From the NCBI GenBank assembly GCA_035443945.1, contig DAOMNQ010000045.1, positions 1 through 22,854 on the forward strand: a stretch of DNA of 22,854 nucleotides. Direction: 5' to 3'. The notes under the pieces were generated by a model. The model was not told the DNA's origin and did not search any database. It worked only from the letters and a program-made list of their open reading frames with translations. The translations under genes were made by a program, and so were the position numbers. Source of the DNA: CAADGN01 sp035443945 (GTDB lineage Bacteria > Planctomycetota > Phycisphaerae > Phycisphaerales > UBA1924). Positions 14,607-21,263 of this stretch are shown here, piece after piece (position 1 is the stretch's first letter; the number at the start of each line of letters is the position of its first letter).

Positions 14607-16298
14607 TCATGCCAGCAGCGACCGCCCCGTCATCTCCCGCGGCTGCGCGATGCCCATCATGTCCAGTGCGGTCGGCACCACGTCCGCGAGCCGTCCGCGC
14701 CTCGCTCGCACCTCCGCGTCGAACCAGCCCGCGGCATCGGCGTCGCCCCTGAGCGAGCGAGCCCTGAACGCCTCCCCCACCACAATCAGCGGCACGTCGT
14801 AGGTGGTGTGGGCGGTGTGGGGCGAGTCCGCGTCCGGGTCCCACATCTGCTCGGCGTTGCCGTGGTCGGCCGTGACGATGAGCGAACCGCCTCGCGCGAG
14901 GGCGGCATCCACGATCTCGCCGACACACTCGTCCACGACCTCGCACGCCCGCACGGCGGCGTCGAGGCTGCCCGTGTGGCCCACCATGTCCCCGTTGGCG
15001 AAGTTGACCACAATGAACGGCTCGCAGTCAGGCGCGGCGAGGCGTCGCAGCACGGCGTCCCGCACGCCGTAGGCAGACATCTCGGGACGCTGGTCGTAGG
15101 TCTTCACGTCCGTCGGACTCTGGATGATCTCGCGGTGCTCACCGGGAAACGGCTCGTCGCGGTAGTCATTGAAGAAGAAGGTAACGTGCGGGTACTTCTC
15201 GGTCTCGGCGCAGCGGAACTGCGTCAGGCCGAGCGAGGCGAGGTACTCGCCCGCGACGTTCACCAGGCGCGGCGGTTTGGGGAAGGCGACCTTCGCATGC
15301 CGGGCAAGGGCCTCGGAATAGGCGGTCATCATCACGAAGTCCGTGTCGAGGCGCGGACCGCGGTCGAAGCCCCTCGCCCCGGTGTCGGGCGAGGGCTTCA
15401 CGGCGTGCCACTCATCGTCGGGCAGCACGAACGCGCTGACGAGTTCGCGGGGGCGATCGCCGCGGTAGTTGTAGAAGATGACGGCGTCGCCCGAGGTGAC
15501 GCGCGATCTGCAGAGCGACTCGGGCGAATCCCCTACCATCGTCGGAGTGACGAACTCGTCGCCGAGTTGCTTGGGGGCTTCGGGGCTGTCATAGGCAGCG
15601 CGGACCGACTCGGCGGCGGTGCGCGCCGTGCGCACGCCGTGCGCCGCGGCGTCCCGCCCCGTGAGGCACGCCCACGCGCGATGGACTCGCTCCCATCGGT
15701 GGTCGCGGTCCATGGCCCAGAATCGGCCGATGACGGAGGCGACGCGGCCGACAGCGTGGGTGCGAAGGCTCTGCTCGACGCGCTCGACGAAGGCCACGCC
15801 CGTGTACGGCCCGGTGTCGCGCCCGTCCGTGAAGAGATGGACGAAGATGCGGTCGTGCCCGAAACGTGCGCACAGCGCGAGCAGCGCGTCGAGGTGCTCG
15901 AGCAGCCCGTGGACGCCGGCGTCGGAACAGATCCCCATGAGATGAACCGCACGGCTGCGCTCCTTCGCATCCAGCACCGCCCCGGCGAGCACCTCGTTGC
16001 TTTCGAGGCCCGCCCGGCACGCCTTGGTGATCCGCACCGCCTCCTGGTCCACGATGCGGCCCGCACCGATGTTCTGGTGCCCGACCTCGCTGTTGCCCAT
16101 CGTCCCCTCGGGCAGGCCGACGTCCTCGCCGCTGGTCTTGATGAGCGTGTTCGGCCACGCGGCCATCAGGCGGTCGGCGACCGGGGTCTTCGCAAGGAGA
16201 ACGGCGTTGAAGGGGTCGTGGGCCGGGTTGGGGTTCGTCCCCCAACCGTCGCGGATCACGAGCACGAGGGGCACGTTGCGGGGCTGCTGGCTGGGCAT
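14607..16298 (-). CDS. gpmI: 2,3-bisphosphoglycerate-independent phosphoglycerate mutase
   Basis: The 563-residue enzyme interconverts 3- and 2-phosphoglycerate in glycolysis with two metal ions. The N-terminal metal site appears as RDGWG (16-20), the phosphoserine nucleophile Ser70 lies in GNSEVGHQNIGAGR, and the transferase-domain motifs HLFTDGRDT and AMDRDHRWERV follow. The phosphatase-domain motifs NFANGDMVGHTG and TADHGNAEQM near the C-terminus complete the set. It is slightly longer than the usual 510-550 residues. The ATG at 16298 has a TAGACT box ending 6 nt upstream and no Shine-Dalgarno, so a leaderless transcript is likely. Confidence 0.94.
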   Translation of the reverse strand: MPSQQPRNVPLVLVIRDGWGTNPNPAHDPFNAVLLAKTPVADRLMAAWPNTLIKTSGEDVGLPEGTMGNSEVGHQNIGAGRIVDQEAVRITKACRAGLESNEVLAGAVLDAKERSRAVHLMGICSDAGVHGLLEHLDALLALCARFGHDRIFVHLFTDGRDTGPYTGVAFVERVEQSLRTHAVGRVASVIGRFWAMDRDHRWERVHRAWACLTGRDAAAHGVRTARTAAESVRAAYDSPEAPKQLGDEFVTPTMVGDSPESLCRSRVTSGDAVIFYNYRGDRPRELVSAFVLPDDEWHAVKPSPDTGARGFDRGPRLDTDFVMMTAYSEALARHAKVAFPKPPRLVNVAGEYLASLGLTQFRCAETEKYPHVTFFFNDYRDEPFPGEHREIIQSPTDVKTYDQRPEMSAYGVRDAVLRRLAAPDCEPFIVVNFANGDMVGHTGSLDAAVRACEVVDECVGEIVDAALARGGSLIVTADHGNAEQMWDPDADSPHTAHTTYDVPLIVVGEAFRARSLRGDADAAGWFDAEVRARRGRLADVVPTALDMMGIAQPREMTGRSLLA

Positions 16299-16304
16299 GG
16301 CCGG

Positions 16305-16310
16305 AGTCTA
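16305..16310 (-). promoter_or_regulatory. Putative -10 box, leaderless gpmI
   Basis: TAGACT on minus ends 6 nt before the gpmI ATG, the same arrangement as for aroDE. Confidence 0.35.
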
Positions 16311-16365
16311 TGGGTGCGGGCCGGGCTGTTTGCCGATACGCTGGGTGCAAACACGGAGACCGAAC

Positions 16366-16878
16366 ATGACCCCTCCCCACACCGACCGCCGGATCGGCGC
16401 TCGGCCGATCGCGCTCTGCGTGCTCGCCGCAGCGTGCACATCCGGGGGGGGCTGCGTGTCCCCGTCGGGCGATTGGGTCTACCGAAAGACGGGCATCGAT
16501 CTCAGCCCGGAAGCGTTCGAACAGACCGCCGAGGACATCGGCCATGCGCTCGAGGTTGTCGTCGTGGTGGCGCTCTGGTTCGCGCACGGCATCGCTGCCT
16601 GCAACTCCGGTTTCGGCTGGAGCGTGTCCGACGGCTACTTGCGCATCCGCGAAACGCCCGCTCACTCCTGGAACCTATCCCATATCCTCAGGATTCAACT
16701 TCACCACAGAGACACAGAGATCACAGAGGCGGAAAAACATGCTCTTTCTCTCTGTGCCCTCTGTGTCTCTGTGGTGAATCATGGGTTTGGGGATAGGTTC
16801 TACTCTTCCTCCTACGTGGTCGGCTCCTGGCGCTCGGACATGACGCACTGGCGGTCATGGCGATCCGATCCCGAGTGA
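16366..16878 (+). CDS. Small exported, possibly lipid-anchored protein with in-frame repeat element
   Basis: The 170-residue protein starts at ATG 16366 with a GGAG box 8-9 nt upstream. An N-terminal hydrophobic stretch (PIALCVLAAAC) with Cys24 after Ala-Ala-Ala suggests a weak lipobox or signal peptide. The middle, residues 30-100 (SGDWVYRKTGIDLSPEAFEQ, ALEVVVVVALWFAHG), is not recognised; the second stretch may be a membrane segment. Residues 102-145 are encoded by the palindromic repeat element (HHRDTEITEAE, LCALCVSVVNHGFG). The tail YSSSYVVGSWRSDMTHWRSWRSD follows in the same frame. The gene is divergent from gpmI. A TACGCT box lies about 25 nt before the ATG. Function unknown; it may be translated with the insert, or degraded. 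Confidence 0.55.
   Translation: MTPPHTDRRIGARPIALCVLAAACTSGGGCVSPSGDWVYRKTGIDLSPEAFEQTAEDIGHALEVVVVVALWFAHGIAACNSGFGWSVSDGYLRIRETPAHSWNLSHILRIQLHHRDTEITEAEKHALSLCALCVSVVNHGFGDRFYSSSYVVGSWRSDMTHWRSWRSDPE
16669..16802. repeat. Palindromic repeat element, copy 2
   Basis: Same architecture as copy 1: outer inverted ends gaacctatcc and ggataggttc, with a palindromic core in which 16700-16728 pairs with 16750-16778 at 27 of 29 positions, loop 21 nt. The core differs from copy 1 (cacagagacacagag against cacagaggcacagag), so the copies are diverged relatives rather than recent duplicates. Here it lies inside the 3' part of a small ORF on plus. Confidence 0.75.
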
Positions 16879-16932
16879 ACGGGCCGGTCACGGCTCCCAA
16901 TCGGGGTCATCCCGGCGCGCCGCGGAGTCGGA

Positions 16933-17091
16933 TTATCGGCGGCGGTCGATGAGTTCGCCCGGCGCGAAGCGCTCCGCGTGTCCGTCAAAGAGCGCGACGA
17001 CGACGAAGGCGTCGTAGCGAGCGTCCAGGTACCCGAACGCCTGCGGCTTCGCGGAGGGCGAGTAGGCCGCACCGCACGGCAAACGATGCAG
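16933..17091 (-). pseudogene. Possible remnant of a pilin-like (H-X9-DG type) C-terminus
   Basis: An open stretch of 52 codons on minus between stop codons (TGA at 17094-17092 and TAA at 16935-16933) ends in DAFVVVALFDGHAERFAPGE and then LIDRRR. The pattern of hydrophobic strand, FDGHAERF and a short charged tail resembles the last part of prepilin-type proteins common in planctomycetes. No start codon or N-terminal methylation motif is present, and it lies in a different frame from the gene directly upstream (17100-17909), so it looks like a leftover fragment. The resemblance is weak. Nothing else is seen in 16879-17099. Confidence 0.3.
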
Positions 17092-17099
17092 TCATCGCC

Positions 17100-17909
17100 T
17101 CAACGAGGCGCGGAGAGACCGAACTGGGTGATGCCCACGGCCTGCGGAACGGCCTCGAACTCGACGTGGAGGTGGCTCGGCTCGAAGAAGGTGCCGGGGA
17201 GTTCGAGCCGCCACGGGTCGGACTGGTGACGGAGTAGCCGATACGCGAAACGCAGCCTCATCGTCACCGAGCCATCCTGCTCGACGGTCAGCCGACTCTC
17301 CGCGTCCGCGCCGGAAGAGCCGTTGAGCGCGCCGAATCGGCCGCGCGTCGGAGCGATCGAGCCGCCAAGGTCGTCGGTGAGGCTGGCGAGGTTGTACATG
17401 TCGGCCTGGTCCGTGGGCAGGCCGCAGGCGAGGATGTCGTCGGTCCGGTATTGCAGGTGCTGAAGGAGGGAGTCAGGCCTCGGCAGCCCGGGGGAGACGA
17501 AGGCGAGGTTGCGAAGTTCGACCTCGATGAACGAGCCGTGCGCGATGTCGAGGAACATCAGCCGTTGCTCGTCGGCCTTGTCGAAGCCGACGCGGATGAT
17601 GATGCCGTCCGGGTGCCCGACGCCCTTGTCCAGCCGGGTGCCGCCGACGGCGACGAACGCCAGCAGGTTGCCGCCGATGGGCACGCGCTCGGCGGGCGCG
17701 GCGTAGGGCAGGTCGGCCTCGTACCTGACGACCTTTCCCCCGTTGGTCGTCCACGAAACGGCCAGGTGCGGAACCCGCTCGTCGTTCACGAGGAACATCG
17801 AGGGAGGGGTGGTCCGCAGACCGGGCAAGGGGAGAGCGGTCGCCTGCCCGAGGCCCGTGGCTGGCACCACGACGGCAACCAGCATGGGGATGAATACCCT
17901 TGGAATCAT
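17100..17909 (-). CDS. Secreted protein of unknown function
   Basis: The 269-residue protein begins MIPRVFIPMLVAVVVPATGLG, a signal peptide with likely cleavage near GLGQA. The mature part is soluble with alternating strand-like segments (PSMFLVNDERVPHLAVSW, GGKVVRYEADLPY, NLLAFVAVGGTRLDKGVGHP, RLMFLDIAHGSFIEVELRNLAF). I do not recognise a family; no catalytic motif, dockerin tail or anchor is visible, so it is probably released or periplasmic. Codon usage looks like its neighbours, so it appears to be a resident gene. ATG 17909 has a weak GAGG box upstream. It is divergent from the choice-of-anchor-B gene over a 237-nt spacer with two structured segments. Confidence 0.6.
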   Translation of the reverse strand: MIPRVFIPMLVAVVVPATGLGQATALPLPGLRTTPPSMFLVNDERVPHLAVSWTTNGGKVVRYEADLPYAAPAERVPIGGNLLAFVAVGGTRLDKGVGHPDGIIIRVGFDKADEQRLMFLDIAHGSFIEVELRNLAFVSPGLPRPDSLLQHLQYRTDDILACGLPTDQADMYNLASLTDDLGGSIAPTRGRFGALNGSSGADAESRLTVEQDGSVTMRLRFAYRLLRHQSDPWRLELPGTFFEPSHLHVEFEAVPQAVGITQFGLSAPR

Positions 17910-17958
17910 GCCTCAAAGCCTCTCGTCAGCGTTCGCATCCCAGAGCAGACCGGTTCGG

Positions 17959-17999
17959 TGATGCTGCGGAATGGAACCGGGAAGCATCCCGGCGCATCA
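17959..17999. promoter_or_regulatory. Nested hairpin in the divergent spacer
   Basis: An outer stem TGATGC (17959-17964) pairs with GCATCA (17994-17999). Nested inside is a 6-bp stem CCGGGA (17977-17982) with TCCCGG (17987-17992) and a 4-nt loop. It could be a protein-binding site or a leader structure for either divergent gene. Confidence 0.4.
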
Positions 18000-18061
18000 T
18001 AACAGCGTACCGGCGAAGAGGAGCGTTGCGTTTGAGGGAACGCGGATGTAGTCTGCAAGGG

Positions 18062-18132
18062 CCGGGGGCGAACGGGCCGCAACCCGTCCGATAGGCAAGA
18101 ACCGGGCAACAGGGGCCGCTGAGCGTGGCCCC
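18062..18132 (+). promoter_or_regulatory. Structured 5' leader before the choice-of-anchor-B gene
   Basis: Two hairpins precede the ribosome binding site: ACGGG (18072-18076) with CCCGT (18083-18087), and a 6-bp stem GGGGCC (18112-18117) with GGCCCC (18127-18132). The second ends directly next to the GAGGGAG box at 18133-18139, so it could affect ribosome access. The segment does not match a riboswitch class I can name. Confidence 0.4.
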
Positions 18133-18146
18133 GAGGGAGTCTTCGA

Positions 18147-20423
18147 ATGGCATCGAACAGGGCATGGCAAGCGGCCGCGATCGCGGGCATCGTGGTCGGG
18201 GGTTCGGCGGCGGCATGGGCCGGCGATGAGGACTTGCGCAAGTACAAGGGCGAGCCGGTGGTGGTCGAGGGAATGGCGGCGGTCTCCGGGATGCCGCGGT
18301 ACGGCCAGCGGGATTCCGACTCGCGGAGCATGTTCGAGAGCCAGAACATGACGCTCTACGCCTGGTGGCCGCTGGCGTCGTTCCCGAACGGCCAGACTTC
18401 CGGGAACGATTGCTGGGGGTACGTCTCCCCATCGGGGCGTGAGTACGCGATCGTGGGTCTTGCCAAGGGCTTCGGCTTTGTTGAAGTCACGGACCCGTGG
18501 AATACGACCCTCGTCGGGATGATCACGGGACCGAACAGCCTTTGGCACGACGTGAAGGTGATCGGGCACTACGCCTACGGCGTCAGCGAGGGTGGGTCCG
18601 GCATCCAGGTCATCGACATGAGCCAGATCGACAGCGGCGTCGTGACGCTGGTGCAGAACAAGACGCAGGGCGGCCATTCGAGCACGCACAACATCGTGGC
18701 GAACGTGGATTCGGGGTTCCTGTACCTCGTCGGGACGAACATCAACAACGGCGGCCTGACGGCGGTGAGCACGGCGAACCCGTCGAACCCGACGATCGCC
18801 GGGACGTGGAACAGCATGTACGTCCACGACGCGCAGGTCGTGACGTACACCGACGGGCCGTACGCCGGGCGGGAGATCGCGTTCTGCCTGAGCGGACTGA
18901 ACGGCGGATGGAACTCGACTGGCCTGCGGATCGTTGACGTGACGAACAAGGCCAACATGTTCACCGTGAGCCAGGCGTTCTGGAGCGGGGCTCGCTACGC
19001 CCACCAGGGCTGGCTCAGCGAGGACCGCAAGTACTTCTACATCAACGACGAACTGGACGAAGGGGACTCCGTCTCCGTCACGACGACCCGCGTCTTCGAT
19101 GTGAGCAACATCAACAGCCCGGTCTACATGGGCTGGTTCACGTCCGGGGCGCAGGCGACGGACCACAACCTTTACACGCACGATGGGAAACTGTTCGAGG
19201 CGAACTACAAGTCGGGCCTCCGGGTCTTCGACAAGACGAACCCGACCGCCCCGGTGCAGATCGCGTACTTCGACACCTACCCCGAGAGCAACACCTCGGG
19301 CTTCAACGGCGCCTGGAGCACGTACCCCTACTTCCCGAGCGGGACAATCCTGATCTCGGACCTCGACCGGGGCCTCTTCATCGTGCGCCTGGACGGCGTG
19401 AGCATCGACTTCGACGGCGTGCCGCCGACGAAGTTGACGCCGAACCAGCCGACTCCGGTGACCGTGGTCGTGTCGCCGCAGTTCGACGGGTACGACGCGG
19501 GAACGGTGACCCTGCACCTGCGCGAGGCGGGCGGCGAGTGGCAGGAGTTCGCCATGGCCGCCCAGGGCGGAGACGTGTTCACGGGGACGATCCCCGGCCA
19601 GGACTGCCTGGACGAAGTCGAGTACTACGCCTCGGTGCAGACCGACAAAGGCTCGACCATCACAACTTCGGTCGTCGACGCGAAGGCGATCGGCGACGTG
19701 ATCGTCTCGTTCCACGACGACTTCGAAACGGACCGGGCGTGGACCGTCGGTGCGCCCGGCGACAACGCGACGGCAGGAATCTGGGGACGCATGGCGCCCC
19801 AGGCAACCGACGCCCAGCCCGGCTCTGACGTCTCGGACCCCGGCACGATGTGCTACGTGACGGACGGGCGCGCCGGCTCGAGCATCGGGCAGTACGACGT
19901 GGACAACGGCAAGACCACGCTGCTCTCGCCGTGGCTGGACGTGAGTTCGATGGCGGAGCCGCGCATCGGCTACTGGCGCTGGTACTCCAACGACAAGGGC
20001 GCAGCACCGAACACGGACACGTTCCGCGTGGACATCACGACGAACGGCTCGCAATGGGTGAACGTCGAGACACTCGGCCCGTCGGGGCCGTTCACGAGCG
20101 GCGGCTGGTACTACCACGAGTTCAGCGTCGCGGACTTCGTGAGCACGTCCGGGACCGTTCGCCTCCGGTTCATCGCTGAGGACCTCGATCCGGGGTCGAT
20201 CGTCGAGGCCGCGATCGACGAGTTCTCTCTCTTCGAATACGACTGCGGCGAGCCGCCGTGCGCCGCGGACTTCAACGGCGACACGGTCGTGAACTCGCTC
20301 GACGTGCTGGCCTTCCTGAACGCGTACGCCGCGGGCGACCCCAAGGCCGACGTCAACGGCGACACGGTCGTGAACTCGCTCGACGTGCTGGCCTTCCTGA
20401 ACCTGTACAACCAGGGCTGCTGA
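18147..20423 (+). CDS. Choice-of-anchor-B family secreted protein with GC-type dockerin tail
   Basis: The 758-residue protein has a signal peptide (MASNRAWQAAAIAGIVVGGS then AAAWA, cleavage before GDED). Residues about 60-430 form an LVIVD-type beta-propeller-like region typical of the choice-of-anchor-B family, with repeated blades such as YAIVGLAKGFGFVEVTDPWN, HDVKVIGHYAYGVSEGG and GLRVFDKTNPTAPVQIAYF. A second beta-sandwich region (about 540-700, FHDDFETDRAWTVG, TLLSPWLDVSSM) looks carbohydrate-binding or jelly-roll-like. The C-terminal 54 residues hold two DxNxD calcium-loop repeats (NGDTVVNSLDVLAFLN) and end in Gly-Cys, the same anchor class as the protein at 7351-8403. Start ATG 18147 has a GAGGGAG box 7 nt upstream. 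Likely exported and surface-linked; substrate unknown. Confidence 0.85.
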   Translation: MASNRAWQAAAIAGIVVGGSAAAWAGDEDLRKYKGEPVVVEGMAAVSGMPRYGQRDSDSRSMFESQNMTLYAWWPLASFPNGQTSGNDCWGYVSPSGREYAIVGLAKGFGFVEVTDPWNTTLVGMITGPNSLWHDVKVIGHYAYGVSEGGSGIQVIDMSQIDSGVVTLVQNKTQGGHSSTHNIVANVDSGFLYLVGTNINNGGLTAVSTANPSNPTIAGTWNSMYVHDAQVVTYTDGPYAGREIAFCLSGLNGGWNSTGLRIVDVTNKANMFTVSQAFWSGARYAHQGWLSEDRKYFYINDELDEGDSVSVTTTRVFDVSNINSPVYMGWFTSGAQATDHNLYTHDGKLFEANYKSGLRVFDKTNPTAPVQIAYFDTYPESNTSGFNGAWSTYPYFPSGTILISDLDRGLFIVRLDGVSIDFDGVPPTKLTPNQPTPVTVVVSPQFDGYDAGTVTLHLREAGGEWQEFAMAAQGGDVFTGTIPGQDCLDEVEYYASVQTDKGSTITTSVVDAKAIGDVIVSFHDDFETDRAWTVGAPGDNATAGIWGRMAPQATDAQPGSDVSDPGTMCYVTDGRAGSSIGQYDVDNGKTTLLSPWLDVSSMAEPRIGYWRWYSNDKGAAPNTDTFRVDITTNGSQWVNVETLGPSGPFTSGGWYYHEFSVADFVSTSGTVRLRFIAEDLDPGSIVEAAIDEFSLFEYDCGEPPCAADFNGDTVVNSLDVLAFLNAYAAGDPKADVNGDTVVNSLDVLAFLNLYNQGC
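20272..20402 (+). repeat. Exact 50-bp direct repeat encoding the dockerin loops
   Basis: 20272-20321 and 20353-20402 are identical over 50 bp, with an 81-nt period. They encode NGDTVVNSLDVLAFLN twice. Perfect identity suggests recent duplication or homogenisation. Confidence 0.92.
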
Positions 20424-20448
20424 GGACGCCGGAAGCGAACAACGGGAA

Positions 20449-20483
20449 CAGGCCCCGGCCCGCGTCGGGGCCTGCCTTGTTTT
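20449..20483 (+). terminator. Intrinsic terminator after the choice-of-anchor-B gene
   Basis: A 9-bp perfect stem CAGGCCCCG (20449-20457) with CGGGGCCTG (20466-20474), 8-nt loop, is followed by CCTTGTTTT. It lies 25 nt after the stop codon at 20423. Confidence 0.88.
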
Positions 20484-20729
20484 CCGGCTGGAACCGAATC
20501 ACACGCAACGAGAACACCCGATGCACGTGATCTTGCGGCAGGCGCTCTCGACCCGGTAGATCATTCGGGCAGCAAGCCGGTCCTGGGTAAGCCGACGACG
20601 GCCGACCAGACCCGCTGGAGGGCCTCGGGGTCGGGGGTATGTGCATCGGCCTCTGGACCGGGAGGCTGAGTGCCGGAGACGGCTTGTCCGACCCAAGCAG
20701 CCACGAGCGCCACGTCTCGGCCCGCCCGA
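20484..20729. other. Intergenic stretch with no supported gene
   Basis: Open frames here on both strands lack start context and family resemblance (for example a minus-strand frame with RLTQDRLAARMIYRVES). I see no RNA gene, repeat or clear signal in it. Confidence 0.5.
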
Positions 20730-21029
20730 TCACCCCCCAAGCCGCGCCGTCCAGTTTCCAGGACAGATACGGGACGCCGCTCCAGGCACGTCTTCGTTTA
20801 GGCCACCCCGCCCGCCCACAGGAAACCGCCCGGGCCGTGAAGCAAAACCGGCCCGCTCTTGCGAGCCGGTCAGAAACTCTCTTTCTTGATGCGGCCCGAT
20901 CTCGCCCATGCGGCGGTTGTCGTCGCGCCGGCGGCGGACGCCCTCGGCCAGGATCTCGGCGATGATGCGCAACCGCTGGGCCGGTGCGAGGTCATCGCGC
21001 TCGACCTGCTCGTCGAGGTCGATCGTCAT
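20730..21029 (-). CDS. Short hypothetical protein resembling the small partner of DUF2924/recombinase loci
   Basis: The ORF starts at ATG 21029 and reads MTIDLDEQVERDDLAPAQ, then RLRIIAEILAEGVRRRRDD. The segment LAPAQRLRIIAEILAEGV resembles the small proteins that precede DUF2924 and serine recombinase genes in planctomycete integrated elements; this link is from memory. The frame continues to 20730 (99 residues), but it passes through a terminator hairpin at 20844-20870, so only the first 45-50 residues look gene-like. A one-base shift would end the protein at a TGA at 20872-20870 (ending GRIKKESF) just before that hairpin, so a frameshift or shorter gene is possible. No recombinase gene is present nearby in this window. 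Confidence 0.45.
   Translation of the reverse strand: MTIDLDEQVERDDLAPAQRLRIIAEILAEGVRRRRDDNRRMGEIGPHQEREFLTGSQERAGFASRPGRFPVGGRGGLNEDVPGAASRICPGNWTARLGG
20844..20870 (-). terminator. Intrinsic terminator on the minus strand
   Basis: On minus a 10-bp stem (20870-20861 with 20856-20847, one G-T wobble) with a 4-nt loop is followed by TTTT (20847-20844). It would end a transcript of the short gene upstream, yet lies inside the longest reading frame of that gene. Confidence 0.65.
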
Positions 21030-21116
21030 GGGTGCGTCCGTGCGCGAGCCCGGCTTGGGCCAGCGATGAGGCTGTGCTCGCCCGCCGCGCCGGCGGGCTG
21101 TCAACCACCATCTACG

Positions 21117-21161
21117 CAAACGGTTCCGATCGTGGCGGACGGGGCCGATGGGAACCGTTTG
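21117..21161. repeat. Perfect 11-bp inverted repeat
   Basis: CAAACGGTTCC (21117-21127) and GGAACCGTTTG (21151-21161) are perfect inverted copies. After one mismatch ATCG and CGAT extend the pairing, leaving about 13 nt of loop. It is about 100 nt downstream of the leucine-rich-repeat gene on minus. There is no T-run, so it is more like a recombination or protein-binding site, or a remnant element end, than a terminator. No gene is supported in 21030-21263. Confidence 0.6.
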
Positions 21162-21263
21162 TCGAACGCGGTCGAAATCGGCGTGCGATGTCGGGGCAGT
21201 CGGATACCCTCACGCGGAATTGTTCGGCATGTCGTAAACGGCACCGACCCATCGAGCCGGGCA

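Noticed and set aside
16812..17229. Short overlapping frames on both strands in the spacer after the small exported protein
   Set aside because: Arg/Ser/Pro-rich frames without starts or similarity; only the pilin-like tail at 16933-17091 seemed worth recording.
18021..18060. Similarity of gaggagcgttgcg to the start of the SAH riboswitch
   Set aside because: The second conserved half (a CAGGCTCG-type segment pairing back) is missing, and the downstream gene is not linked to methyl-cycle metabolism.
18061..18132. Cobalamin or c-di-GMP riboswitch in the leader
   Set aside because: GGGCCGCAACCCG superficially resembles part of the cobalamin core, but the B12 box and other conserved blocks are absent, and the c-di-GMP-I joints are not found.
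17997..20117. A 706-codon minus-strand frame opposite the choice-of-anchor-B gene
   Set aside because: It is a mirror frame of a well-supported gene, rich in Arg, Val and His, with no start signal; high GC content produces such frames.
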